From contig JASHVH010000241.1 in assembly GCA_030039575.1 (NCBI GenBank), forward strand, positions 1 to 16,626: 16,626 bases of DNA, in the 5' to 3' direction. How positions within the stretch are numbered: the first letter of the stretch is position 1; every line of letters starts with the position of its first letter. The position numbers and the translations under genes were made by a program. The notes below the pieces were generated by a model. The model was given only the letters and a program-made list of their open reading frames with translations, had not been told where the DNA came from and did not search any database. This document shows positions 1 to 7,526 of the stretch, one piece after another. The stretch is from Acidimicrobiales bacterium (GTDB taxonomy: Bacteria > Actinomycetota > Acidimicrobiia > Acidimicrobiales > Palsa-688).

Positions 1-309
1 GTCGGTGGTCCAGTCCACTCCGGTCGTCGACACGACCAGGCGGCGCAGGTTGGCCGCGTTGACCCCGGCGTCGTCACCCTGGTCGATCACTTTCAACACG
101 TCGGTAGCGCCGATGACGGCCAGCGTCACCTGGAGGCCACCAGAGCCCCAGCCTCTGGCCACGGGCATTTCCCGGCTGGCAAAGGGGACTTGATAACCCG
201 GCACGGCTACCGCCGTAAGGATGGCCCGCCGGATCTCGCGTTTGGACGACTCGTCGAGGTAGCCGAACTCCTCCGTGGCGTTCGCTTCCACCAGGTCCCT
301 GACGCTCAT
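1..309 (-). CDS. phnJ: PhnJ, carbon-phosphorus lyase catalytic subunit (N-terminal part)
   Basis: PhnJ is the radical-SAM subunit that cleaves the C-P bond of 5-phosphoribosyl-1-phosphonates in the C-P lyase core complex (PhnGHIJ). About 103 codons are visible; the gene leaves the window at the left edge. The ATG at 309-307 overlaps the phnI stop as ATGA. The translation contains the family's N-terminal stretches: a YLDE..KREIRRAIL helix, the PGYQVPF segment, REMP, a GWGSGG glycine turn and a DVLKVIDQG segment, all close to E. coli PhnJ as I recall it. The iron-sulfur cysteines and catalytic cysteine lie in the missing C-terminal part and cannot be checked here. Confidence 0.95.
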   Translation of the reverse strand, partial: MSVRDLVEANATEEFGYLDESSKREIRRAILTAVAVPGYQVPFASREMPVARGWGSGGLQVTLAVIGATDVLKVIDQGDDAGVNAANLRRLVVSTTGVDWTTD

Positions 310-1586
310 TCGGTTGCCCCTAGAGGTAAGACGGGGCTCCCGGCGGGCTGGGCATCGGCGCAATCGCCACCCGCGGTCGAGCCGGCCACGGGCCCGGCCG
401 CTGGAGCCGGTCCCGGCTGAGGCGAGCCCGTTCGGGCCCGGCCGTTCACGGGAGACGCCGCTCGCACCGCCCTTTTTCGGTCCACCATCGAACGGAAAGT
501 CACGTAATGGGGAAGTTTCAGGTGCTCCAGGAACCCTGAAGCGTCCAGGCCGTCGGTGGTCATGATGACGCTTTGTTCGAGCATGGTGGCGCCCTGGTCC
601 CGTCGCACGGCGATGTCGAGGTTGGCCATGGCGATGGCTTTTCGTTCGTTATGGCCGAAGCACAACCCGTACCCGACGTCAAAGCGGTCTCGTTGCTCGT
701 CAGGCCCGTTGAGGTCCTCGATGGCCTCCACCTCGGTGACCCGCACGGTCCCGATGGTGACGGGCCGCTCGGTGTGGGGGTGGAGGACCCGGACGGGGAC
801 CCGGCCATGGCGCACTTCGCCCAGGGTGACCTCGTGGATATACCCGTCGGGGCCGAGCACATTGCGGTACCACAGGTTGACCAGGGCACCCGTCTCCGCC
901 CGGGCCATCACGGACAGGATGGCTGAGCGAGGAAGGCCCGGCCGAACAGGCTGCGCAGTGATGTCGAACGGCTCGGGGTCGTCGTCCCGGGGGTGGTCGA
1001 CCAGCAGGTCCATCGACGCCAGCACGTTCAGTAACCGTCCGGGGTGACGCTCCAACGGCGCGCCGTTGGACTGCTTTGGCCGGTTTGTGACGCTTTCTGC
1101 GTACAAACGGGGCACATCCGTCCGCTCACCCGTTGCCACCGCCGGCTCCGCTCCGACCGAAGGGGTTCCCGGCCGGGCTTTGCTGCTGCCCCCCGTGTCC
1201 AGGATGCGCCCCACGTAATCGAGGGTCCGCCCGAGCAACTGGGGGCCGGGTGGCGTCCGGTAGGCGGGGACGATCCGGCGCAGGATCTCCAGCTCGGCCA
1301 TTTCCACTACGAGGCCGTGGGCTAGGCGCGGCAGGGTCGAGCGGTACGCCCGCAGGAGGTGGACGGCCTCGATGACGTCGCCTTCGGTTTGGCGCAGGGC
1401 GAAAGCGGCCAGTTCGGGCGCCCAGAGGCCGCCTTCGCCCACCACCCGGTCGACGGCCAGACCGAGGCGCTCGATCAACTGCCCGACTTCAAGCTTCGGG
1501 CTCGAGCCCTCGTCCCTTTTCCGCCGGACCAGTTCCTCGGCCGCAACAATGGCATCTATGCCGCCACGGGCGGCTGCGTAACCCAT
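306..1586 (-). CDS. phnI: PhnI, C-P lyase core subunit (nucleosidase)
   Basis: PhnI swaps the adenine of ATP for a phosphonate to give the 5'-triphosphoribosyl phosphonate that is later cut by PhnJ. The protein is 426 aa from the ATG at 1586, which overlaps the phnH stop as TGATG. A longer in-frame start at 1652 lies inside phnH and is unlikely, because family members begin with a YxAxxGG-like N-terminus, as seen here. Recognisable stretches are the LGLAVDRVxxEGGL segment, the LLRAYRSTLPRL helix, the DVGYGLCFGxNERKAIAMA segment and the C-terminal LKLPHYVTF motif. At 426 aa it is longer than E. coli PhnI (about 354 aa). Much of the excess is a tail of about 55 residues rich in Ala, Pro and Gly after the conserved core. 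Confidence 0.96.
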   Translation of the reverse strand: MGYAAARGGIDAIVAAEELVRRKRDEGSSPKLEVGQLIERLGLAVDRVVGEGGLWAPELAAFALRQTEGDVIEAVHLLRAYRSTLPRLAHGLVVEMAELEILRRIVPAYRTPPGPQLLGRTLDYVGRILDTGGSSKARPGTPSVGAEPAVATGERTDVPRLYAESVTNRPKQSNGAPLERHPGRLLNVLASMDLLVDHPRDDDPEPFDITAQPVRPGLPRSAILSVMARAETGALVNLWYRNVLGPDGYIHEVTLGEVRHGRVPVRVLHPHTERPVTIGTVRVTEVEAIEDLNGPDEQRDRFDVGYGLCFGHNERKAIAMANLDIAVRRDQGATMLEQSVIMTTDGLDASGFLEHLKLPHYVTFRSMVDRKRAVRAASPVNGRARTGSPQPGPAPAAGPVAGSTAGGDCADAQPAGSPVLPLGATE

Positions 1587-2200
1587 CAGGCCACCTCGAT
1601 CCTGGTCGAACGGGGAAGGCCCACGACGTTGCCTTCGGGGCCCACGAGCCATGCGTCCAGCCCGGCCGGGAAGTGGCGGTTCGACGTGGCGATGGCCTCG
1701 AAGACATCCCCCTCGATGCCTTCGATGAACACCTTTCGGGTGCCCTCCACTCCAGGCCCCTCGAGCACGAGCGTTACGCCTGACGGTGAATTTGGCTCTG
1801 GGCCGGGCTCACCTCCTGCGCCCGCCACCAGGCCCGAGCACGCCAGGCCGACTTTGGCTCCAAGCTCGGGCGCCTCGGCGCTGCCCGTCCGGCATTGGGC
1901 AACGAGTTGCCGAGCCGGGTGCAAGAGCGCCACCAGACGCGCCTCACCCACTGGCACCAGTGGCGCCCGGGTGGCCTCGGACACCTCGGAGGCCAATTTT
2001 TCATCGCCCACAATGGCCACTGGCGTGTCGATATCGGCCAAAGCAAGGGCGATAACAGCCGCCCCCGCCGCCACCGCGTCCGGCTCCTCGAGGGTGACCA
2101 ACTGGCCGGGGTTGGCCAGCGCCTGCAACAACGACCGGAAGCAGCGCTGCGAAGCATGAGTTGAGAGGGCCAGGGAACCAGTCAAAAAGGAACTGGTCAA
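1586..2200 (-). CDS. phnH: PhnH, C-P lyase core subunit
   Basis: PhnH forms part of the (PhnGHIJ)2 C-P lyase core; it is structurally important and not known to be catalytic. I place the start at the TTG at 2200-2198. It overlaps the phnG stop as TTGA and has GAGGAG five bases upstream, inside the end of phnG. This gives 204 aa against about 194 in E. coli. The frame stays open upstream to 2413, but that extension lies wholly inside phnG and reads as Arg/Gly-rich noise. Family features visible: the CFRSLLQALANPGQ N-terminal helix, the ALADIDTPV segment and the C-terminal FPAGLDAWLVG...LPRSTRIEV, close to the E. coli C-terminus. The non-ATG, overlapping start suggests translational coupling to phnG. 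Confidence 0.93.
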   Translation of the reverse strand: MTSSFLTGSLALSTHASQRCFRSLLQALANPGQLVTLEEPDAVAAGAAVIALALADIDTPVAIVGDEKLASEVSEATRAPLVPVGEARLVALLHPARQLVAQCRTGSAEAPELGAKVGLACSGLVAGAGGEPGPEPNSPSGVTLVLEGPGVEGTRKVFIEGIEGDVFEAIATSNRHFPAGLDAWLVGPEGNVVGLPRSTRIEVA

Positions 2201-2649
2201 AGCAGCTCCTCGAAGCGCACAACCGTCTCCGCCAATTCGGACTCCTCCTCTCGGGCGGCCGCCCGGAGAGCCGCCTCCGTGTCGGCGCACAACCCTTCGA
2301 CTTCGGCTGAAAGGGGGCCCCCGGCCTCCAGCTCCGCGTCGCAGATTGCCGCCGCCAGTGCCGCGGCCCGGTCCCGCCCGAGCAACGTGGCCCACCCTCG
2401 CTTCCCTCGCCACTCCACCTCGGCGCTCGTGACGAGGACATCGCCAAGTATGAACCGCTGTCCGAGCACCGGTTCTCGTACCTCCAGGGCGACGGTCCCA
2501 ACGGCCGGGCCCGAACGGAGGTCGAGCGAGACGGAACCGTCTTCCAGGCAGCGGTCCGCTAGAGCCACCAGCCGGCCAGGCGCACTAGCCGCCAGCAACT
2601 CGCACCGCCGTTCCCTGCCCAACCTCACACGCCCACCAAACCATCCCAA
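2197..2649 (-). CDS. phnG: PhnG, C-P lyase core subunit
   Basis: PhnG is the small scaffold subunit of the C-P lyase core. The 150 aa match the family length. Visible features are an N-terminal helix with RRCELLAAS, a central GQRFILGDVLVTSAEVE segment and the GWATLLGRDRAAALAAAICDA region, corresponding to the GYSWVQGRDKxHAExCALIDA region of E. coli. The start is uncertain: a TTG at 2649 gives the length used here, while a GTG at 2628 also fits the usual family N-terminus; neither has a strong ribosome-binding site. It is the first phn gene on this strand and begins 66 bp after the stop of the RCC1-like gene. It therefore heads the phnGHIJ run. Confidence 0.93.
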   Translation of the reverse strand: MGWFGGRVRLGRERRCELLAASAPGRLVALADRCLEDGSVSLDLRSGPAVGTVALEVREPVLGQRFILGDVLVTSAEVEWRGKRGWATLLGRDRAAALAAAICDAELEAGGPLSAEVEGLCADTEAALRAAAREEESELAETVVRFEELL

Positions 2650-2667
2650 GTTGAACCCCGGCCAACA

Positions 2668-2689
2668 TACGGGTCAATGCAAAATGACA
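2668..2689 (-). promoter_or_regulatory. Possible PHO-box-like direct repeat upstream of phnG
   Basis: Two adjacent 11-base units on the minus strand, TGTCATTTTGC and ATTGACCCGTA, lie 20-40 bases upstream of the phnG start. By eye they match about 8 and 7 of 11 positions of the actinobacterial PhoP direct-repeat unit as I remember it (GKTCAYYYRSG). C-P lyase genes are commonly phosphate-starvation controlled, so the location makes sense. The match is imperfect. Confidence 0.25.
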
Positions 2690-2715
2690 AACAGGCGAAG
2701 GCTGGCTATACAGGG

Positions 2716-3915
2716 CTAGGACAGGCCACGTACCTGCACAGGCACGTCGGAGCTGCCCGTTCCCCCGTCACCCAGTTGGCCGTAGGTGCCGTAACCCCAC
2801 GCCCACACCGTGCCATTGGACTGGAGGGCGTAGGCGGCGTTCCCTCCGGCAGCGATGGATACGACGTGCCGAAGCCCGTTTACGCGCACGGGTATATCCG
2901 AGCTGTCGGTGTTGCCGTCGCCCAACTGGCCGTAGCCGCCATACCCCCACGCCCATACGGACCCGTCAGCGGCGAGGGCGTAGGCGGCGTAGGTCCCGGC
3001 GGCGATGGCGAGCACTTGGGGAACGCGTCCTACGGGCTCTGGGCGAGACGAGCCGGCGCAATTGGTCGGGTGGCGTATTGGGCAGGTCCCGGTCCCGAGG
3101 TCTCCGAACGAGCCGTCCCCCCACGCCCGGACGGTACCGTTCTGCAGCAAGGCAAAGCCGGCATCGGCACCGGCAGCCACAGCCGTTACGCCCCGGAGGC
3201 CCTGAATTTCGACGGGGACCTCGCTCCCGATCAGGCCCTTTTGCCGGGCCAGCTCGCCGAAGGCGTTGTCGCCCCAGGCCCACACCGTCCCATCTGCGCG
3301 CAGGGCGTACGCGGTGCCGGCGCCGGCGGCGAGTGCCCGCACTGCGTTGAGCCCGATGACTTTTACCGGGAGATCACTGGTAGCCACCGACAACTTCTCG
3401 CCCAACTGCCCGACACCGTTCGAGCCCCAAGCCCAGACCGTCCCCCGCCGCGTCACGGCGTACGCCGCGAATTCTCCCGCCGCGATTTGTTTCACCCCGC
3501 GCAGCCCTTTGACCCGAACGGGGACCTCACTGGTGAACGTCTCCTTCCCGTTACCAAGCTCGCCTTCGCCGTCGTCGCCCCAGGCCCACACGGTCCCGTC
3601 GCCTCGCAGGGCAAACGCGCTGTTGGACCCGGCGGCCACGGCCACCGCGTCAGACAATTGGAGGGCCCGCACGGGGGCATCCGTCGCGGTGCCATCGCTG
3701 CCGTTACCGAGCTGGCCTTCGAGGTCGTCGCCCCAGCCCCAGACGCTCCCGTCACTCGACAGGGCGTAGGCCGAGTAACCACCGCCGGCCAGTTGACTCA
3801 CCCTCCCTGCGGCGACGGCATGAGCAAGCGGGGAGGCCTCAATGGCCGTACTTGGGACGTAAACGGCCGCCAGCCAGGCCAACACGGTCACGGCGGCCAC
3901 CGGCCCCGCCGCCAT
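2716..3915 (-). CDS. Exported RCC1-repeat beta-propeller protein
   Basis: The 399-aa protein starts with a signal-peptide-like hydrophobic segment (residues about 5-25). Seven tandem RCC1 repeats of roughly 50 residues follow. Each carries the pattern AAG..xAYAL..DG(T/S)VWAWG....GxLG.G. Seven repeats are what a complete seven-bladed RCC1 propeller needs. RCC1 domains are protein- or ligand-binding scaffolds; no catalytic function can be assigned. I use the ATG at 3915, which has GGGGG eight bases upstream; a GTG at 3924 is in frame but lies within an inverted repeat. The gene follows the sugar ABC ATPase by about 47 bp and precedes phnG by 66 bp on the same strand, so it may be co-transcribed with either. 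I infer that it is secreted or surface-located. Confidence 0.85.
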   Translation of the reverse strand: MAAGPVAAVTVLAWLAAVYVPSTAIEASPLAHAVAAGRVSQLAGGGYSAYALSSDGSVWGWGDDLEGQLGNGSDGTATDAPVRALQLSDAVAVAAGSNSAFALRGDGTVWAWGDDGEGELGNGKETFTSEVPVRVKGLRGVKQIAAGEFAAYAVTRRGTVWAWGSNGVGQLGEKLSVATSDLPVKVIGLNAVRALAAGAGTAYALRADGTVWAWGDNAFGELARQKGLIGSEVPVEIQGLRGVTAVAAGADAGFALLQNGTVRAWGDGSFGDLGTGTCPIRHPTNCAGSSRPEPVGRVPQVLAIAAGTYAAYALAADGSVWAWGYGGYGQLGDGNTDSSDIPVRVNGLRHVVSIAAGGNAAYALQSNGTVWAWGYGTYGQLGDGGTGSSDVPVQVRGLS

Positions 3916-3922
3916 GGCTGTC

Positions 3923-3962
3923 ACCCCCGAAGAAAAGAGAGGTCGTCACGCTCCTCGGGGGT
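3923..3962 (-). promoter_or_regulatory. Inverted repeat between ABC ATPase and RCC1 gene
   Basis: ACCCCCGA (3923-3930) and TCGGGGGT (3955-3962) form a perfect 8-bp inverted repeat with a 24-base loop. It begins directly after the ABC ATPase stop. On the minus transcript the downstream arm contains the G-run that serves as ribosome-binding site for the RCC1 gene. The element could weaken translation of the RCC1 gene or act as a partial terminator. No U-tract follows it. Confidence 0.35.
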
Positions 3963-4802
3963 TCAGCTCGCTCGCAACTCCCGTTGGCCGGCCTGGATCT
4001 GCGCACGGTACGAAGAGACCATAAGGTCGGTTAGCTCTTCGATCGAGGTGTCCTTGACCGGTTTATCAAAGGTGATAGTGCCGCGCTGGATCACGGCCAA
4101 CCGGTCACACAGCTCAAAGAGGTGGGTGTGGTTGTGGTCGATGATGATCATCGTCTCTTTGCGGTTGCGCGAAAGGTCCTTGACCAGGTCGATGATCATG
4201 GCCGACTCCTTGGCGCCCATGGCCGCCAGCGGCTCGTCCAGGAGGAGGATCTTGGCCTGCTGCTGGGTGGCCCTGGCCACCGCGATGGCTTGGCGCTGGC
4301 CCCCCGAAAGGCTCTCGACTTCGGCGTCGATGTTGGGGATGTTCACCTTGATCTCATCGAGATATTGTCTCGCCAACCGGCGCATCTTGTGCTTCGATAG
4401 CCACCCGATATTGGCCAACGACGTGTGCTCACGGTTCAGGAACAGGTTGAGGTAAACCGGCAACTGGGGGATGAGGGCCAGGTCCTGGTACACCGTCTCG
4501 ATGCCGTAAGCACGGGCCTCTTTCACGGACCGGAACCGCACCTCTTTACCCTCGAGGAAGATCTTGCCGGCGTCCGGACGGTGGAAACCGGTAAGGATCT
4601 TCACGAACGTGCTCTTGCCGGCACCGTTGTCACCGACGAGGCCGAGCACTTCCCCTCTGTGCAGTTCGAGGTCGATATGGCGAAGGGCGACGATGGCGCC
4701 GAAGGTCTTGGCGATGCCTTCGGTCCGCAGGACTTCATCCCCACTGGCGCCCGCCGCCGGGACCTGCCCGTCGGCGGCCGCGTTAATACCGGCCTCGCTC
4801 AT
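3963..4802 (-). CDS. Sugar ABC transporter ATP-binding protein (single domain, FrcA-like)
   Basis: ATPase subunit of a carbohydrate-uptake ABC transporter of the ribose/fructose (CUT2) class. The 279 aa hold one complete ABC domain: Walker A GDNGAGKST at 57-65, Q-loop Gln106 in VYQDLAL, signature LSGGQ at 165-169, Walker B ILLLDE at 185-190, and switch His223 in IIDHN. RbsA-type CUT2 ATPases are about 500 aa with two domains, so this one resembles the short FrcA form and should work as a homodimer. The ATG at 4802 overlaps the permease stop as ATGA, indicating translational coupling. The substrate is not readable from the sequence; the neighbouring IolG/IolE-like genes point to an inositol-like or related sugar. 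Confidence 0.95.
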   Translation of the reverse strand: MSEAGINAAADGQVPAAGASGDEVLRTEGIAKTFGAIVALRHIDLELHRGEVLGLVGDNGAGKSTFVKILTGFHRPDAGKIFLEGKEVRFRSVKEARAYGIETVYQDLALIPQLPVYLNLFLNREHTSLANIGWLSKHKMRRLARQYLDEIKVNIPNIDAEVESLSGGQRQAIAVARATQQQAKILLLDEPLAAMGAKESAMIIDLVKDLSRNRKETMIIIDHNHTHLFELCDRLAVIQRGTITFDKPVKDTSIEELTDLMVSSYRAQIQAGQRELRAS

Positions 4803-5848
4803 AATTTCACCCTCCGGCCGAAGCGGCTCATAGCCATGCGGTGGAGCTGGACGTTGGCGATCATGGCCACCAGGATGGCGATGCCGAGGACGAGCTGGAA
4901 CGTGTAGGCGCTGACGCCGGTGATGTTCAGGCCGTCATAAAGGAAGGCCAGGACGATGGCGCCGAGGGCGCCTCCCACTACCGTGCCCCGTCCGCCGGAC
5001 AGGGCAGTCCCACCGATAACCGCGGCGGAGATGCCGTAGAACATGATGAGGGTCCCGTCGTTGCCTGGGTCAAGCGTGGTGATCCGCACGCCGTCGATGA
5101 CCCCGATCATCGCCGCGAGCGCCGCCGCCAACATGAAACACCAAATCTTCACCCGCCTCGTGGGCACGCCGGCCTCGGCGGCACCGAGGAGGTTCCCTCC
5201 GGTGGCCGTGATGTGGTTGCCGAAACGCATCCTGTGCAGGATCAGGTAGAGCACCAGGACGGCCCCTCCGGCCCACAAGATCTCGGCCCACGACCAGTTC
5301 CCGAGGATATTGCCCCCGGTGCCGTTCACGGTCATCGTCTCCTGGGTCCCGTTGGAAAGAAGGAGCATGGCGCCGTCAAGCGCGAACAACGTGCCGAGGG
5401 TGGTCACGAAGGAGGGCACGCTGAACAGCGTGGTGATCAACCCGTTGATGAGCCCGAAAATGGCCGCCCCGACTATGCCCACCGCCATGGCCAGACCGAT
5501 AGGGAACCCGTGGCCGGTCCACAGGAAGTAAACGATGAAGGGAAAGGCGATGAACACCGTCCCGAGAGACAGGTCGACCTCGCCGGAAGTGAGCAGCAAG
5601 ACCTCCGCACACCCGATGACGGCGATAGGGGCAAGGAACTGCGTCATCGTGACGAAGTTGGCGTAGGAGATGAAGGCCGGCGACTTGATGGCGAAATAAA
5701 TGAAAAGGAGCACTGCCACGAGGAAGATCGCCGCCTCGCGGCGTTCGATGAGTTGCCGGAGCCGTTGGCTGCCCGGCCCCGCCGTTCTCGGCGGGGCCGG
5801 GGAGACGCCAACGGACGCTTCCGGTACCTGAAGCGTCGGGCTGCTCAT
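4799..5848 (-). CDS. Sugar ABC transporter permease (RbsC/FrcC family)
   Basis: Inner-membrane permease of the same CUT2 transporter, 349 aa. It shows the family marks: several hydrophobic spans starting with AAIFLVAVLLFIYFAI near residue 40, the EVDLSLG motif (family GxxDLSVG), an ATGGN loop, and a C-terminal AAVIGGTALSGGRGTVVGGALGA segment that contacts the ATPase. The N-terminal 35 residues are polar, cytoplasmic and Pro-rich. The start at 5848 has GGAGG upstream at a long spacing of about 14 bases; no better in-frame start is visible. It lies 48 bp after the binding-protein gene and overlaps the ATPase gene by four bases. Confidence 0.95.
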   Translation of the reverse strand: MSSPTLQVPEASVGVSPAPPRTAGPGSQRLRQLIERREAAIFLVAVLLFIYFAIKSPAFISYANFVTMTQFLAPIAVIGCAEVLLLTSGEVDLSLGTVFIAFPFIVYFLWTGHGFPIGLAMAVGIVGAAIFGLINGLITTLFSVPSFVTTLGTLFALDGAMLLLSNGTQETMTVNGTGGNILGNWSWAEILWAGGAVLVLYLILHRMRFGNHITATGGNLLGAAEAGVPTRRVKIWCFMLAAALAAMIGVIDGVRITTLDPGNDGTLIMFYGISAAVIGGTALSGGRGTVVGGALGAIVLAFLYDGLNITGVSAYTFQLVLGIAILVAMIANVQLHRMAMSRFGRRVKL

Positions 5849-5896
5849 GGCTGGAGTTCGTACCTCCGTTCAGCTGGACCAGGCCAGCGTGGGCTT

Positions 5897-7069
5897 TTAT
5901 GACAAACCGGCGTCAGCCTTGAGGATCGTGGTGGTCGGCTTCGGCAGGACCTTTTGGGCGGTCGTGCTGCCCTCGACCCGGGACGGCGTGGCCAGGTAAG
6001 GATCGACGTTGTCCTTGGTGATGAAGTACAGGCCGGTGTCCGTGTCGGACGGGCGCATCAGCCCGCCGGTGATCGTGAACAGGAACAGGTACATCACCGG
6101 GAGGAAGCCCTGCAGGTAGGCCTGCTGGTCGATCGAGAAGGCGAGTGCTCCGGACTTCACAGCTTGCAGTTCCGGCACCGCGATGTCCCATCCGGACCCG
6201 AAGACCTTGCCCGCCAGACCGTGCTTGGTGATGGTCGTGGCCACCGCCTCCCCGGTCCCGTCGTCTACGGCGTACATGAACTTCACGTCTTTGTGACCGA
6301 GGTAGTACGCCTCGACCGCGGTGGACTCCTCGCTCAGCAGGGCTCCCGTGCCCTGCTCCACGAAATCGATCCCGGCCGGCTTCAATATCGACGAAGCCCC
6401 ATCGATACGGGGCTGGATGTTCAAGGAGCCGGGCGTAGCGATGAGCCCGGCCACCAAGTCGCCCTTGGTCACGAACGGCAGGATGCGCTGCCCGGCCTCG
6501 ACACCCGCCTGGAACAGGTCCTGGCCGATGTAGCAGAGCTGGTGGTTCTCTGAGGCCGTCGACGATGGCGGGTTGGCGTTGTAGGCCAGCACGGGGATGC
6601 CGGCGTCGAGGGCCGCGTTGGTCGGCTTGACAAACGCGGTCGGGTCGATGACCGGGACCGAAATACCGTTGACGCCGGCGGCCGTCGCCGTGTCCATAGC
6701 GGTCACCATCTGGGCCACGTCTGAGGTGGCCGACCCCGTCCATTGGTACTTGGTCCCGAACAGGGCGCAGGCGTCAGCGGCACCGTACTGAGTGGGGACG
6801 AAGAACGGGTTGGTCGTTACGTGGTTGACGAAGTTGAACGTATAAGTCGGGTGCGCCGCGAAGACGGCGCCTTGGGCCAATATGTCGTTCCTCTTCGTCA
6901 GGTTCTGCCTGTCCCGGACGCTGGCGTCGGCCGGTACCTCGGAAAGTGTTTCGACGAGGCCACCGAGCAGCGGGATGCTGACCGCAGCCGCACTGGCGTT
7001 GCGGAGGAACCGTCGGCGCGTGACCTCCCATTTGCGGGGGTCTTGTTCGCCTAGGTCAAATTTGGGCAT
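5897..7069 (-). CDS. Tat-exported sugar-binding protein of the ABC transporter
   Basis: Periplasmic-binding-protein-like domain (Peripla_BP_4 type, as in RbsB) of 390 aa, the ligand-capture subunit for the adjacent permease and ATPase. The N-terminus carries a twin-arginine motif, TRRRFLR at residues 17-23, followed by a short hydrophobic stretch and an Ala-X-Ala-like site near residue 48. No lipobox cysteine is visible, which is unusual for an actinobacterial binding protein because most are Sec lipoproteins. The central GISVPVIDPTAFVKPTNAALD region and the FGSGWDIAVPELQAVK region are typical of the family. Start ATG at 7069 with AAAGGA seven bases upstream. It is the first gene of the transporter set. 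Confidence 0.93.
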   Translation of the reverse strand: MPKFDLGEQDPRKWEVTRRRFLRNASAAAVSIPLLGGLVETLSEVPADASVRDRQNLTKRNDILAQGAVFAAHPTYTFNFVNHVTTNPFFVPTQYGAADACALFGTKYQWTGSATSDVAQMVTAMDTATAAGVNGISVPVIDPTAFVKPTNAALDAGIPVLAYNANPPSSTASENHQLCYIGQDLFQAGVEAGQRILPFVTKGDLVAGLIATPGSLNIQPRIDGASSILKPAGIDFVEQGTGALLSEESTAVEAYYLGHKDVKFMYAVDDGTGEAVATTITKHGLAGKVFGSGWDIAVPELQAVKSGALAFSIDQQAYLQGFLPVMYLFLFTITGGLMRPSDTDTGLYFITKDNVDPYLATPSRVEGSTTAQKVLPKPTTTILKADAGLS

Positions 7070-7092
7070 TCATTATTCCTTTCCCCTCGCGT

Positions 7093-7105
7093 GCTGACTG
7101 TCAGC
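7093..7105. promoter_or_regulatory. Palindrome upstream of binding-protein gene
   Basis: GCTGACTGTCAGC is a perfect palindrome around a central T. It lies 24 bases upstream of the binding-protein start, a position suited to an operator or to pairing in the 5' leader. Confidence 0.3.
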
Positions 7106-7416
7106 CAGCTATCGCATTGCGACCCGACAAGCCCTGGCAATCCATTGCCCTTTTGCAATGCAGAACGGCGCCGGAGCCGGGCTCAGTCTCTTAGGTGAAC
7201 TTCCACTAACTGACATGGCTCTGGGAACTGGGCAGGCATTCGGTACCAAACCAGCGCGGGACCGGAAGGGCGGCAGGCGTGCTGGCTCTGCCCCTTGCCG
7301 GAACTTGCCCCGGTACACAACCCCGGCGGCTCACTACGCAAGGCCCCTCCCGTGTCGACAGCTTCTCGGTCCAACCGATCGAGGCGGATCCTAACTCCTA
7401 GTTGGTACCCCGTGCT

Positions 7417-7439
7417 GTCGGGCGCCTGCGGCGCCGGAC
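7417..7439 (-). terminator. Possible terminator of the IolG-like gene
   Basis: Two 10-base arms (7417-7426 and 7430-7439) pair with one mismatch around a TGC loop. The hairpin lies about 90 bases downstream of the IolG-like stop. There is no U-run, as is common for actinobacterial hairpin terminators. Confidence 0.4.
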
Positions 7440-7464
7440 GGCACTCCCAGCTTCCTCCCTCCTG

Positions 7465-7492
7465 TTAAGTGTCCATATCATGGACAACTTAA
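7465..7492. promoter_or_regulatory. Candidate IclR-type operator
   Basis: The plus strand reads TTAAGT-GTCCAT-ATC-ATGGAC-A-ACTTAA, a long, nearly symmetric palindrome offset by one base. The core TGTCCATATC recurs exactly at 9528-9537 in the region upstream of the IolE-like and iclR genes, and TGGACA half-sites recur near iclR. The A/T-rich palindrome contrasts with its GC-rich surroundings. I infer that it is a binding site for the IclR protein at 9869. Confidence 0.4.
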
Positions 7493-7526
7493 CCACAATA
7501 CAAATTAGGTTGGCCTCGAGTCCGAG

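Larger units (their letters stand above)
7070..7526. other. Non-coding interval between transporter genes and IolG-like gene
   Basis: This 457-bp interval has no convincing gene. It holds the presumed promoter of the binding-protein/permease/ATPase set (minus). Symmetric elements are a 13-bp palindrome GCTGACTGTCAGC at 7093-7105, a 6-bp inverted repeat CATTGC/GCAATG at 7143-7160, a GC-rich stem-loop at 7417-7439 and the palindrome at 7465-7492. No clear -35/-10 pair was found. Confidence 0.6.

Noticed and set aside
2677..4455. Plus-strand open frame of 592 codons
   Set aside because: It is antisense to the RCC1 and ABC ATPase genes, both of which have clear family motifs. The length reflects GC-rich third-position bias.
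4841..5902. Plus-strand open frame of 353 codons
   Set aside because: Antisense to the permease gene; composition dominated by Asp, Glu, Gly and His with no domain resemblance.
7109..7394. Short frames on both strands between the binding-protein and IolG-like genes
   Set aside because: No family resemblance, no suitable ribosome-binding sites, and the region carries palindromes typical of control DNA.
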